Assembly (NCBI GenBank): GCA_003141275.1
Contig: PLLM01000073.1
Coordinates: 1-58,473 of the forward strand
Length of the DNA: 58,473 nt
Reading direction: 5' to 3'
Source of the DNA: Phycisphaerales bacterium
GTDB lineage: Bacteria > Planctomycetota > Phycisphaerae > Sedimentisphaerales > Anaerobacaceae
In this document: in pieces, positions 27,728 through 35,991 of the stretch
Layout: every line of letters starts with the position of its first letter
Numbering within the stretch: position 1 is the stretch's first letter
The notes under the pieces: model-generated
Seen by the model: only the letters and a program-made list of their open reading frames with translations
What the model was told of the DNA's origin: nothing
Database searches by the model: none
Program-made: the position numbers and the translations under genes

Positions 27728-27754
27728 AAAACGGGGCGCACCGCGCCCCGTTTT
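27728..27754. terminator. Intrinsic terminator, bidirectional
   Basis: AAAACGGGGCGC and GCGCCCCGTTTT form a perfect 12-bp stem with a 3-base loop, with A and T runs at both ends, so it can end transcription from either strand. On the minus strand it lies 66 bases after the stop of the SAP-domain gene. Confidence 0.88.
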
Positions 27755-27819
27755 GATATTCTTATCATCGAGCATTGCTCGATTACCAGATGTTGCGACA
27801 CAATCTCCGGAAAGCCGGC

Positions 27820-28038
27820 TTAATTCCTGATCTTCAGACAGTCAACTCTGAAGCAGCACTCGGTCCACTGGCAGGTCCCGTGTGTTGTGCCGTAGCAGGT
27901 ACTGTTGCCCTCGGCCCGCTGTATCGCCTGAATCAGTTCCGTCTTCTTCATATTCCCAGGCGTAATACCGAGATTCTTGGCCTTGTCTTTTATCTCGCCC
28001 ATTGTCATTGGTCTCTCAACTACTTTTACCGGAGTCAT
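27820..28038 (-). CDS. SAP/Rho_N-like mini-protein with cysteine-rich tail
   Basis: The 72-residue protein pairs an N-terminal helix-extended-helix (MTMGEIKDKAKNLGITPGNM then KKTELIQAIQ), typical of SAP or Rho N-terminal DNA/RNA-binding domains, with a C-terminal segment holding five cysteines (CYGTTHGTCQWTECC and a final DCLK). A taggagaaac site precedes the ATG and a strong terminator follows, so it is a real single-gene unit. Similar small proteins occur in other bacteria, but no function is known to me. The cysteines could bind zinc or form disulfides. The same helical fold is found in the N-terminus of Rho at 51038. Confidence 0.8.
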   Translation of the reverse strand: MTPVKVVERPMTMGEIKDKAKNLGITPGNMKKTELIQAIQRAEGNSTCYGTTHGTCQWTECCFRVDCLKIRN

Positions 28039-28253
28039 GTGTTTCTCCTATTTAACTGTGTGGTTGTTTGAATTTAATTTATACTTACGGGGTCCCTGTC
28101 CGGTCCCATTTTGCGTAAGTCACGTTTGCATACATTCCTATTTCGGCTGTTTTGCCTCGCCCGCATTATCAACTTTACAACAAATAGCAAATTGGCGCAA
28201 AAATCGCCGAAACTTGTTCCTGCGAGAAGAATTTCTCGGACTTTCCGTCCGCC

Positions 28254-29399
28254 TCAGGACGACCTCCACATCCTGCCCTCGCCTGCAGAAATGGCTTCTT
28301 CGACCATTGGCTTCGACCGCGTAATCGTTTTTATCTTCGCGGCGCTCGGCCGGCTGAATCCTTTGATTACGAAAAGCACTATCAGGTACGCGACCCACGC
28401 CGCGATGAAGCTGCCGATACTAATCGCGATTAAATCTACCGGCACATAAACCGGCCTGCTGAACATCGGCAAATGCATCGGCCTGTCAAAGTGACTGTTG
28501 ATTACGTAGCCGTTGATATACGCAATGTACCCTCCGACTCCCGCCGCTACAAACGACAGAATAAATGTCAGCCGCACAAGACCCCTGGTAATATTAATCG
28601 GTTTTTGCTCGCTTGCCGCGACCTTCTCGTCCTGGACTCTTGTCTTGACTGCCTCAAGCTCCTGCTCCAGCTTCGTTCTCGCCGACTCCTCGGATTCCGC
28701 CTGTGACTGATACTTCTTTTTCGCAATCGCCTCGGCCTTGGCCTGGCTTTCCGCTCTTATCTTTAATTCCGTCTCCGCCTGCAGGCGTTGCTCTAACTGG
28801 CCCTTGGCCTCGGCTTCTTTAACAGCATGCGTTTGCGCTTCTGTTCGCGCGTCTTCCGCCTCTTTTAGTTTTGCCATGGTCTCTGCGAGTTCCCGGCTGA
28901 TAGCATCTATCCGCAAGTCCGCCTTCAACCTCGTTTCGGTCTCGGTTTTTAATCTCGCCTCAAGTTCCTCCCTTTCTTGCTTTTCCGCCATTGCCGATTC
29001 TTCGGCCCTTGTCCTGACGTCGGTTTCCGTCAATAACTTCGCCTCAATCGCGGCACGTGCCATGACTTCCTGTTTGAGCCGCTCTTCCGCCTCCACCCTC
29101 GCCTGCGAGTCAATTTTTGCCTGAAACTCCGCCTTGGCTTTAGCGTCGAGAGAAGATTTGATTTGTTTTTCTAACTCGAATCTTACCTCGGTTTCGTTTT
29201 TGAGATGTTCTTCCGCCTCCGCCCTGGTCTCCGCCAAAATAGCCGCTGGTATTCCGTCATCGACAAGCGGACCTGGAGCGCAACCTCTCCTGTCCGGCAC
29301 CCGGACCTGCTTCTTGCACTTTGAGCAGTTCACGACCGTGCCGGCCATTTCGGAAGATATGTAAAATCCGCTCTGACAATGTGGGCAGGTAGCTATCAT
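28254..29399 (-). CDS. Zinc-ribbon, coiled-coil membrane protein
   Basis: The 381-residue protein begins with a zinc ribbon (CPHCQSGFYIS, then CSKCKKQVRVPDR), continues as a long Ala/Glu/Lys-rich coiled coil (about residues 50-265) built of loosely repeated units such as RAEAEERLK and KAEAEAIAKK, and ends with two membrane segments (about residues 277-297 and 325-350) and a short tail. The start at 29399 has AGGTG upstream and puts the zinc ribbon at the very N-terminus. It may be a membrane-tethered scaffold, but I cannot name a function. It is divergent from the thiamine operon. Confidence 0.75.
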   Translation of the reverse strand: MIATCPHCQSGFYISSEMAGTVVNCSKCKKQVRVPDRRGCAPGPLVDDGIPAAILAETRAEAEEHLKNETEVRFELEKQIKSSLDAKAKAEFQAKIDSQARVEAEERLKQEVMARAAIEAKLLTETDVRTRAEESAMAEKQEREELEARLKTETETRLKADLRIDAISRELAETMAKLKEAEDARTEAQTHAVKEAEAKGQLEQRLQAETELKIRAESQAKAEAIAKKKYQSQAESEESARTKLEQELEAVKTRVQDEKVAASEQKPINITRGLVRLTFILSFVAAGVGGYIAYINGYVINSHFDRPMHLPMFSRPVYVPVDLIAISIGSFIAAWVAYLIVLFVIKGFSRPSAAKIKTITRSKPMVEEAISAGEGRMWRSS

Positions 29400-29542
29400 T
29401 TTATTACACCTATAAGTAAAATATACTAATGAAACTTCGTTAAACAAAGCCCGCGACTTAACCTGAAAGGGCTATTACGCTCTTTTGGTCCGGGAAAAAC
29501 GCCTCTCCCAGTAAAACCTCTACGTACGCCATTTACAAACAT

Positions 29543-29571
29543 TTGACCCTGGGGCAAATCTGTGATATGCT
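29543..29571 (+). promoter_or_regulatory. Promoter of the thiamine operon
   Basis: TTGACC (29543-29548) and TATGCT (29566-29571) are 17 bases apart, a good sigma70-type promoter. Transcription would begin near 29578, about a dozen bases before the TPP aptamer. Confidence 0.75.
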
Positions 29572-29590
29572 CATTTTGTTGAATATATTA

Positions 29591-29708
29591 GCCAGGGGAG
29601 CCCCTGTTGCTGTCTTGCGACAGCAAGACGCGGGGGCTGAGAAACCCCGAATTATCGGGGTGACCCTATGAACCTGCCCAGGTTAAGACCTGCGAAGGGA
29701 GGCGAATC
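29591..29708 (+). promoter_or_regulatory. TPP riboswitch (THI element)
   Basis: The aptamer core is present: AGGGGAGC near the 5' end, GCTGAGA, GGTGACCCTATGAACCTG, and GACCTGCGAAGGGAGG at the 3' end. Between the first two lies a variable P3 arm with a perfect TGCTGTC/GACAGCA hairpin, and ACCCCG/CGGGGT forms another arm. It binds thiamine pyrophosphate and turns off downstream genes. An intrinsic terminator follows 12 bases later, so control is probably by premature termination ahead of thiS. Confidence 0.95.
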
Positions 29709-29720
29709 AATTGGTTTTTG

Positions 29721-29747
29721 AAACGCTCCTTTCCGGGAGCGTTTTTT
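29721..29747 (+). terminator. Riboswitch expression-platform terminator
   Basis: AAACGCTCC and GGAGCGTTT form a 9-bp stem around a 6-base loop and run into six T residues. Its place between the TPP aptamer and thiS marks it as the ligand-controlled terminator. Confidence 0.9.
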
Positions 29748-29776
29748 GTTTATGGCCTCAGTTCCGAGGATTATGT

Positions 29777-29989
29777 ATGGGCTTATTAAAAATAAACGGC
29801 AAAGAAGAAATATTTCCTGACAACAAAATGCCCGCGACGATAGCGGACCTGTTGAGGCATCTCGGCGTTGATTCCACAACCGTCGTCGCCGAACTCGAAG
29901 GTCAAATCATCGAACGCGCAAAATTCTCAACGACTAATCTGCGTGATGGCCATAGTATCGAACTCGTCAGATTTGTCCCCGGGGGCTAA
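29777..29989 (+). CDS. thiS: Sulfur carrier protein ThiS
   Basis: This 70-residue ubiquitin-like protein carries the thiocarboxylate sulfur for thiazole formation. It ends in the required Gly-Gly (VRFVPGG), and LLKINGKEE plus [11 protein letters not shown] match the fold. The start at 29777 (with GAGG upstream) gives the family length; in-frame alternatives upstream would fall within the riboswitch terminator. It is the first gene of the operon, three bases from thiG. The adenylating enzyme ThiF is not in the window. Confidence 0.95.
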   Translation: MGLLKINGKEEIFPDNKMPATIADLLRHLGVDSTTVVAELEGQIIERAKFSTTNLRDGHSIELVRFVPGG

Positions 29990-29991
29990 AT

Positions 29992-30765
29992 ATGGATAAG
30001 CTCGTTATCGCTGGAAGACAATTCACCTCGCGCCTGCTCATCGGCACGGGAAAATTCTCCTCCAGCAAGGCAATGGCACAGGCGATAGAGGCCGCTGACG
30101 CCCAAATCGTTACCGTGGCCCTTCGCAGGGTCGATATCACAAACAAGGACGATGATATGCTCTCCGCAATCGACAGGAACAAATACCTCCTTCTGCCCAA
30201 CACATCGGGCGCACGCACCTCTGATGAGGCCGTTCGTTTAGCTCGCCTCGCGCGGGCTGCGACAGGCATCAACTGGGTCAAGCTCGAAGTTACGCCCGAC
30301 CCGTATTATTTGTTGCCCGACCCAATCGAGACATTAAAGGCCGCCGAGATTCTTGTCAAGGAGGGTTTTGTCGTTTTGCCATATATCAACGCTGACCCGA
30401 TATTGAGCAAGAAACTTCAGGATGTCGGCACTGCTACCGTGATGCCTTTAGCCAGCCCCATCGGCTCGAACCAGGGATTAAAAACACGCTCGGCGATTGA
30501 AATCATAATCGAGCAGGCCAATGTCCCAGTCGTTGTCGATGCCGGTCTTGGTTTGCCCTCGCACGCCGCCGAGGCGATGGAAATGGGAGCGGACGCGGTG
30601 CTGGTCAATACCGCAATCGCGACAGCCGTTGAGCCGGCAAAAATGGCCGAGGCGTTCAAGCTCGCGGTAATTGCGGGTCGAACCGCTTATCTTTCAGGCG
30701 CTGCAGCCGAATCCAAAAAAGCAAACGCCTCAAGCCCCCTCACCGGCTTTTTAAGAAACGGGTAG
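29992..30765 (+). CDS. thiG: Thiazole synthase ThiG
   Basis: ThiG joins 1-deoxyxylulose 5-phosphate, dehydroglycine and ThiS-bound sulfur to form the thiazole phosphate. The 257-residue TIM barrel has [11 protein letters not shown] at the start, [29 protein letters not shown] and [19 protein letters not shown] with VLVNTAIA, all conserved. The Schiff-base lysine lies in the VKLEV strand. Spacing to thiS is two bases and to the dapF-like gene eight bases. Confidence 0.97.
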   Translation: MDKLVIAGRQFTSRLLIGTGKFSSSKAMAQAIEAADAQIVTVALRRVDITNKDDDMLSAIDRNKYLLLPNTSGARTSDEAVRLARLARAATGINWVKLEVTPDPYYLLPDPIETLKAAEILVKEGFVVLPYINADPILSKKLQDVGTATVMPLASPIGSNQGLKTRSAIEIIIEQANVPVVVDAGLGLPSHAAEAMEMGADAVLVNTAIATAVEPAKMAEAFKLAVIAGRTAYLSGAAAESKKANASSPLTGFLRNG

Positions 30766-30773
30766 TAATTAAT

Positions 30774-31604
30774 ATGAGGTTCGTTAAATATCACGCGATT
30801 GGGAATGATTATATTGTGCTGGATTGGCCGGGCGTCGAGCTGACCGAAAAGCAAATCCGCAGGATATGCCATCGTAACTACGGAGTCGGGGCCGATGGGA
30901 TTCTCTGCGGGTCTGCAGGTGCAGAAGGAAGTCCTTTTGCTCTTCGCATTTTCAATCCCGATGGCAGCGAGGCGGAAAAAAGCGGCAACGGCCTGAGGAT
31001 TTTCGCGAGATATTTGTGGGAGCAGAAGGGCAAACGTCAAACGAGGTTTTCTATAATTACCGCAGGAGGTCCCGTAGAAGCCGAGGTGAATGAAAAGGGC
31101 AGCAGCGTCACCGTCGATATGGGTCAGGTCAACTTTCATAGCAGTAAAATCCCCGTCGCAGGCCCTCCACGTGAGGTAATTAACGAAAAGATGGAAATAG
31201 AAGGTCAGACGCTAATATATTCCGCCGCGACAATCGGTAACCCGCATTGTGTGATTTTGCGAGATAACGTTTCCGCTGACCTGGCACTGCGTCTTGGACC
31301 ATTTATTGAGCGTGATTCGCGTTTCCCGAACAGGACAAACGTTCAGTTTATGAAAGTAGTTGACCGCCGGAACATAAAAATAGAGATATGGGAAAGGGGA
31401 GCGGGATATACTTTGTCCTCGGGAAGCAGCAGTTGCGCGGCTGCTGCGGTCGCATATCGCCTCGGTCTTTGCGATTCCAAAATAACAGTGCGTATGCCCG
31501 GCGGGAACATCGATATTGAAGTAGGCGCAGATTATTCCGTGCGAATGACGGGGCCGGTTACAAAGGTGTTCGAAGGCACAATATCAGAAGAAATGTTTAG
31601 CTGA
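30774..31604 (+). CDS. DapF-family protein with both catalytic cysteines replaced by serine
   Basis: The 276-residue protein aligns throughout with diaminopimelate epimerase (MRFVKYHAIGNDYIVLD, GVGADGIL, RIFNPDGSE, TIGNPHCVI, FPNRTNVQFM, IWERGAG). DapF moves a proton with two cysteines. Here the first is Ser70 (EAEKSGNGLR instead of the usual CGNG) and the second is Ser216 (TLSSGSSSC instead of the usual ACGSG). The codons are AGC and TCG, so at the second site more than one base differs from a Cys codon. The gene sits between thiG and thiH under the TPP riboswitch. It may have a different reaction, be inactive, or be a slow Ser-based epimerase. Naming it dapF would be unsafe. Confidence 0.9.
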   Translation: MRFVKYHAIGNDYIVLDWPGVELTEKQIRRICHRNYGVGADGILCGSAGAEGSPFALRIFNPDGSEAEKSGNGLRIFARYLWEQKGKRQTRFSIITAGGPVEAEVNEKGSSVTVDMGQVNFHSSKIPVAGPPREVINEKMEIEGQTLIYSAATIGNPHCVILRDNVSADLALRLGPFIERDSRFPNRTNVQFMKVVDRRNIKIEIWERGAGYTLSSGSSSCAAAAVAYRLGLCDSKITVRMPGGNIDIEVGADYSVRMTGPVTKVFEGTISEEMFS

Positions 31605-31620
31605 GCTTTATTGAGCCAAT

Positions 31621-32787
31621 ATGGCAGATGCGAAAAAACATACCGTTGCAGATATAAAGACCATTTTGGCCGACAGGGGCCTCGACGGCTCAGGAAAAGA
31701 AATATGGACTAAGCGGCTCGGCGAGATTACTGAAGACGAAGTGAAGTGGGCGTTATCTCGCCAGCCGGGATATTATGTCCTTGACCGATTATTGATGCTC
31801 GTTTCGCCCGCCGCCGAAAATTTCATCGAGCAAATGGCGCAAATCGCCCATCAGCTCACGCTCCAGCGATTCGGCAGAACTGTCCGATTATATGCCCCGC
31901 TTTACGTTTCGAATTTCTGCGTCAATGGCTGCCTTTATTGCGGCTTCAGCACAAATCATCAATTTTCCCGAATCCGCCTCACCATTGAACAGGCCCTCGC
32001 CGAAGCAGAAACAATCGCAAAAGAGGGATTCAAAGATTTACTCCTGGTCAGCAGTGAAGATAAAAATTTTATCACCGTCGATTACCTTGCCGAATTAGCG
32101 TCGAAGTTGCGACCTAAATTCAGCTCGCTGTCTGTTGAAATTTATCAGATGTCCGCCGATAAATACGCGAAGCTTTTTGCCGCCGGTATCGAAGGTGTAA
32201 CGCTGTATCAGGAGACCTACAACCGCCAAACTTTTCGCAAATATCATCCCGCGGGGCCAAAGGCCGACTACGATTATCGATTGAGCGCACCCGATAGTTT
32301 CGGTCAGGCAGGTATGCGGGAAATCGGGCTTGGCGCGCTTCTGGGGCTTTCTGACTGGCGGCTCGAAACCCTTGCTCTCGCTGAGCACGCTCATTACCTG
32401 ATGAAACGCTACTGGAAATCGCGCGTGTCGTTTTCTTTCCCGCGATTGTGTCCCGCCAAGGATGTTGACAGCGCACGGTTTAATCTTCTTTCGGATACGA
32501 ATCTCGTCCAGATGATTCTTGCGCTTCGGCTGTGTTTCGCCGACGCTGGAATGACCATTTCAACCCGTGAGCCGGCTCACCTGCGCGACCAGCTTGTTAA
32601 ATTGGGCATTACCCGGATGAGCGCAGGCAGCAAAACGAATCCCGGCGGCTACTCCACTCACGCCGATTCAGTCGGCCAGTTCGATATCGATGATTCGCGC
32701 AGCCCCGCCCAAATCGCCGCTATGCTGAAATCTCAGGGTCTCGAACCCGTCTGGAAGGACTGGGACAGCGCATTTAACGAAACTTAA
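31621..32787 (+). CDS. thiH: 2-iminoacetate synthase ThiH
   Basis: ThiH is a radical-SAM enzyme that splits tyrosine to dehydroglycine and p-cresol for thiazole synthesis. The 388-residue sequence has the cluster motif CVNGCLYCGF, a TPR-like N-terminal extension typical of ThiH/HydG/CofH, and SVEIYQM, VTLYQETYN and KTNPGGYSTHA as family marks. Its use in place of the oxidase ThiO suggests anaerobic or low-oxygen thiazole synthesis. It is the last gene of the operon. Its stop overlaps the convergent cusA stop by 4 bases, with no terminator visible between them. Confidence 0.95.
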   Translation: MADAKKHTVADIKTILADRGLDGSGKEIWTKRLGEITEDEVKWALSRQPGYYVLDRLLMLVSPAAENFIEQMAQIAHQLTLQRFGRTVRLYAPLYVSNFCVNGCLYCGFSTNHQFSRIRLTIEQALAEAETIAKEGFKDLLLVSSEDKNFITVDYLAELASKLRPKFSSLSVEIYQMSADKYAKLFAAGIEGVTLYQETYNRQTFRKYHPAGPKADYDYRLSAPDSFGQAGMREIGLGALLGLSDWRLETLALAEHAHYLMKRYWKSRVSFSFPRLCPAKDVDSARFNLLSDTNLVQMILALRLCFADAGMTISTREPAHLRDQLVKLGITRMSAGSKTNPGGYSTHADSVGQFDIDDSRSPAQIAAMLKSQGLEPVWKDWDSAFNET

Positions 32788-35700
32788 AAGGTGGTTTGTT
32801 CTGTCTTGCGGAGTTCTCGCTGCCTCCACATCGCATACAAGGGCGGGTAAACTAACAATTCAAGTATGAAGCTGGTCAGTATGCCGCCAATCATCGGCGC
32901 GGCTATCCGCTTCATCACATCCGAGCCTGTCCCCATCGACCACATAATCGGTATAAGACCCATAAACATCGCCATCACCGTCATCATCTTTGGCCGAATC
33001 CTTTTGACCGCTCCGTGAATAATCGCCTCTTTCAAATCCGCGAAGGTCTTCATCCTGCCCTGTGCCGCCATATCGTTGTAAGACAAATCCAGAAACAGCA
33101 GCATAAACACGCCCGTCTCCGCGTCAAGCCCCATCAGCGCTATCATCCCCACCCATACCGCTATCGAAATGTTATAGCCCAGTATATAAAGGAACCATAC
33201 CGCCCCAATCAGCGAAAAAGGCACCGCGAGCATTACGATGCCGGTCTTGACGATGTTCTTTGTGTTTATGTAAAGCAGCGTGAAAATGATTAAAAGCGTC
33301 AGCGGGATTACGACCTTTAGCCGTTCTCTTACGCGCAGCATATTCTCGAATTGCCCGCTCCATTGCAGGGCGTAACCGGCGGGCAGTTGCAACTGCTCAG
33401 CAACCGCCTTTTTTGCCTGTGTGACGTAACCGCCGATGTCTATGTCCGCCATATCCACGTAAACGTAGCCGGCCAGCATTCCGTTCTCCTCACGTATCAT
33501 CGCAGGCCCAAGCGAAACGCTTATCTCCGCAAGCTCGCCGAGCGGTATTTGCGCACCCGATTGGGTAGGCACAAGCACCCGCTGCAGCTTTTCCAAATCG
33601 TCGCGGTAGTCGCGCGCGTATCGCACGTTTATGCCGTATCTTTCTGTCCCCTGAATTGCCGTCGTAACATTTTCCCCGCCGATTGCGCTTGTGATAATTT
33701 CTTCAGCGTCTTGTATGCTCAACCCGTATCGTGCCAACTGTTCCCGCTTCAAATTGAAATCCACAAAGTACCCGCCCGATACCCGTTCCGCATATACGCT
33801 TCTTGTTCCTTTCAACGGCTTGATGATTTGCTCAAGCTGCATTCCTATTTTTTCAATCTCACTCAGTTCTGCACCGTAAATTTTAATGCCTATCGGCGTT
33901 CGTATGCCGGTCGAGAGCATATCGATTCTCGCCTTTATCGGCATCGTCCAGGCGTTGGTCACGCCCGGTATCTGCATCCTCGCGTTCATTTCCTCAATCA
34001 GTTTTTCCCACGTCAGCCCGGGCCGCCAATATTGCTTGTCCTTCAGGACAACCGTCGTTTCCATCATCGAAAACGGCGCCGGGTCTGTCGGCGTGTTTGC
34101 CCGCCCCGCCTTGCCGAACACCCGCTCAACCTCAGGGAACGACATAAAAATTTTGTCCTGTATCTGTAAAAGATTAGCCGCCTCCGTAATCGATATTCCC
34201 GGCAGCGTCGTCGGCATATACAGAATCGTCCCCTCATTCAAAGGCGGCATAAACTCCGACCCAAGCTGGAAATAAACGGGCACGGTTATGACCATCAGGA
34301 CGATTGCGATGATGATGGTGAACTTGCGATGCTCAAGAACGAAATTGCACGCCGGCTCGTATATCGCGAATAATCTTTTGCTCACCGGGTGCTGCTCTTC
34401 TGGATAGTATTTGCCCACGGTCATTGCGTTGTAAATTTTTGAAAGCCAGGCGGGTTTGAAATGCTTGTAATCCATCCGCGTAAAGAGCATCCGTATCGCC
34501 GGGTCTAAGGTTATCGCTAAAATCGCTGCGATTGCCATCGCGAGGTTTTTGCTGTATGCCAACGGCTTGAACAGTCGGCCTTCCTGGTCAACGAGCGTAA
34601 ATATCGGCAAAAACGCGACCGCTATCACCAAAAGCGAAAAAAATACCGACGGCCCGACTTCTTTTAAAGCGTTGAGCCGGATGATATGAAAATCGCCTTT
34701 GCGCCCGCCCGCCTCCCACAGTTGCAGTTTTTTATACGCGTTCTCAACCTCTACTATCGCGCCATCTACAAGCACTCCTATTGATATCGCGATACCAGAC
34801 AGGGACATAATGTTGGATGTCAGCTTGATGCCATACATCGGGATAAACGACAGCAGCACCGCGATGGGTATCGTAACTATCGGTATAATTGCCGACGGGA
34901 AATGCCACAGGAATATCAGTATCACCAGGCTGACGATAATCATTTCCTCGACGAGCTGATGTTTTAGCGTGTCGATTGCGCGCTTAATCAAATCAGAACG
35001 GTCATAAGTCGTAACTATCTCGACGCCCTTGGGCAGCGACGGCTTTAATTCCTCAATTTTGGCTTTGACGTTATTGATTACGTTGAGCGCGTTTTCCCCC
35101 TGTCTCATTATCACGATTCCGCCTACCGCGTCCCCTTCGCCGTCCAAATCTGCCACACCGCGCCTTATGTCAGGTCCGATTACAACATCAGCGACGTTTT
35201 TCACTAAGACAGGCGTCCCCGAACCGTCTGTCCCTATGACTGTGTTTTCCAAATCCGCGGGCGATTTTACATACCCCTTTGCCCGAATCATATATTCCGT
35301 GCCCGACATCTCAATCAGCCGGCCGCCCACGTCGTTATTGCTTTGCCGGACGGCCTCGACGACTTTGGTAAGGGGAATATTGTATGCAAGCAGCGCATTA
35401 GGGTTAACGTTGACCTGGTACTGTTTTTGAAAACCGCCCACCGCCGCGACATCCGCGACCCCGGGCACGGTTTGCAGCAAGTATCGCAAATTCCAGTCCT
35501 GAAAACTTCGTAAATCCGCCAAACTGTTGTTGCCGGTCTTATCGACCAGCGCGTATTGATAAACCCACCCCAGCCCCGTCGCGTCCGGCCCAATCTCTAC
35601 CGACACGCCCTGCGGCAGTTTCGCGGTGATTTTGCTCAGGTATTCCACCACCCGGCTTCTCGCCCAGTATATGTCTGTCCCGTCCTTGAAGATTATGTAA

Positions 35701-35975
35701 ACGTATGAGAACCCGAAATCCGAAAATCCACGAATCGCCCGCACGTTCGGCGCGCCGAGTAACGCTGTAACAATCGGATATGTCACCTGCTGCTCGATAA
35801 TGTCCGGGCTTCTGTCCCACTGAGAATAGATTATCACCTGCGTATCCGACAAATCCGGAATCGCGTCTAACGGCATAATCCTTATGCAATATACCGCCCC
35901 GACTATCGCCGCAATTGCGAAGAATATGACGATAAACTTATTTTTGGCGGAAAATTCTATTATCCTGCTAATCAT
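32784..35975 (-). CDS. cusA: Cu(I)/Ag(I) efflux RND transporter
   Basis: This 1063-residue heavy-metal RND pump has twelve membrane segments and two large periplasmic loops. The three methionines that bind Cu(I)/Ag(I) in E. coli CusA have counterparts in ILYMPTTLPG, APFSMMETT and RIDMLSTGIR, which favours copper/silver over zinc or cobalt. The proton-relay acidic residues are kept (GVLVDGAIV, GLDAETGVFM). It is the last gene of an operon running right to left from 40720, 16 bases after cusB. With CusB and a TolC-type channel it would span both membranes. Confidence 0.95.
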   Translation of the reverse strand: MISRIIEFSAKNKFIVIFFAIAAIVGAVYCIRIMPLDAIPDLSDTQVIIYSQWDRSPDIIEQQVTYPIVTALLGAPNVRAIRGFSDFGFSYVYIIFKDGTDIYWARSRVVEYLSKITAKLPQGVSVEIGPDATGLGWVYQYALVDKTGNNSLADLRSFQDWNLRYLLQTVPGVADVAAVGGFQKQYQVNVNPNALLAYNIPLTKVVEAVRQSNNDVGGRLIEMSGTEYMIRAKGYVKSPADLENTVIGTDGSGTPVLVKNVADVVIGPDIRRGVADLDGEGDAVGGIVIMRQGENALNVINNVKAKIEELKPSLPKGVEIVTTYDRSDLIKRAIDTLKHQLVEEMIIVSLVILIFLWHFPSAIIPIVTIPIAVLLSFIPMYGIKLTSNIMSLSGIAISIGVLVDGAIVEVENAYKKLQLWEAGGRKGDFHIIRLNALKEVGPSVFFSLLVIAVAFLPIFTLVDQEGRLFKPLAYSKNLAMAIAAILAITLDPAIRMLFTRMDYKHFKPAWLSKIYNAMTVGKYYPEEQHPVSKRLFAIYEPACNFVLEHRKFTIIIAIVLMVITVPVYFQLGSEFMPPLNEGTILYMPTTLPGISITEAANLLQIQDKIFMSFPEVERVFGKAGRANTPTDPAPFSMMETTVVLKDKQYWRPGLTWEKLIEEMNARMQIPGVTNAWTMPIKARIDMLSTGIRTPIGIKIYGAELSEIEKIGMQLEQIIKPLKGTRSVYAERVSGGYFVDFNLKREQLARYGLSIQDAEEIITSAIGGENVTTAIQGTERYGINVRYARDYRDDLEKLQRVLVPTQSGAQIPLGELAEISVSLGPAMIREENGMLAGYVYVDMADIDIGGYVTQAKKAVAEQLQLPAGYALQWSGQFENMLRVRERLKVVIPLTLLIIFTLLYINTKNIVKTGIVMLAVPFSLIGAVWFLYILGYNISIAVWVGMIALMGLDAETGVFMLLFLDLSYNDMAAQGRMKTFADLKEAIIHGAVKRIRPKMMTVMAMFMGLIPIMWSMGTGSDVMKRIAAPMIGGILTSFILELLVYPPLYAMWRQRELRKTEQTTF

Positions 35976-35991
35976 CGTCGCACCGGCGCCT

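Larger units (their letters stand above)
27361..27819. other. Intergenic stretch made largely of repeat debris
   Basis: No convincing gene lies here. 27410-27475 (CACAAAGAAAAATCTTAACG and surroundings) looks like a degenerate dispersed repeat with runs of ACAAAGA-type words. 27541-27720 contains a strong inverted repeat, a GCCC-ttca-GGGC hairpin and a CCGG-bounded dyad, and reads open in two frames on opposite strands, which is typical of structured repeat DNA and not of protein. A bidirectional hairpin terminator closes it at 27728-27754. The reductase fusion gene's leader would occupy the left part. Confidence 0.5.

Noticed and set aside
27517-27801. Open frames on both strands as possible small genes
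   Set aside because: They lie over inverted repeats, have no ribosome-binding sites and overlap each other on opposite strands; structured repeat DNA explains them better.
30774-31604. Sequencing error as cause of the missing cysteines in the DapF-like gene
   Set aside because: Two separate positions changed, one needing two base changes, with further coordinated changes around them and an otherwise intact frame.
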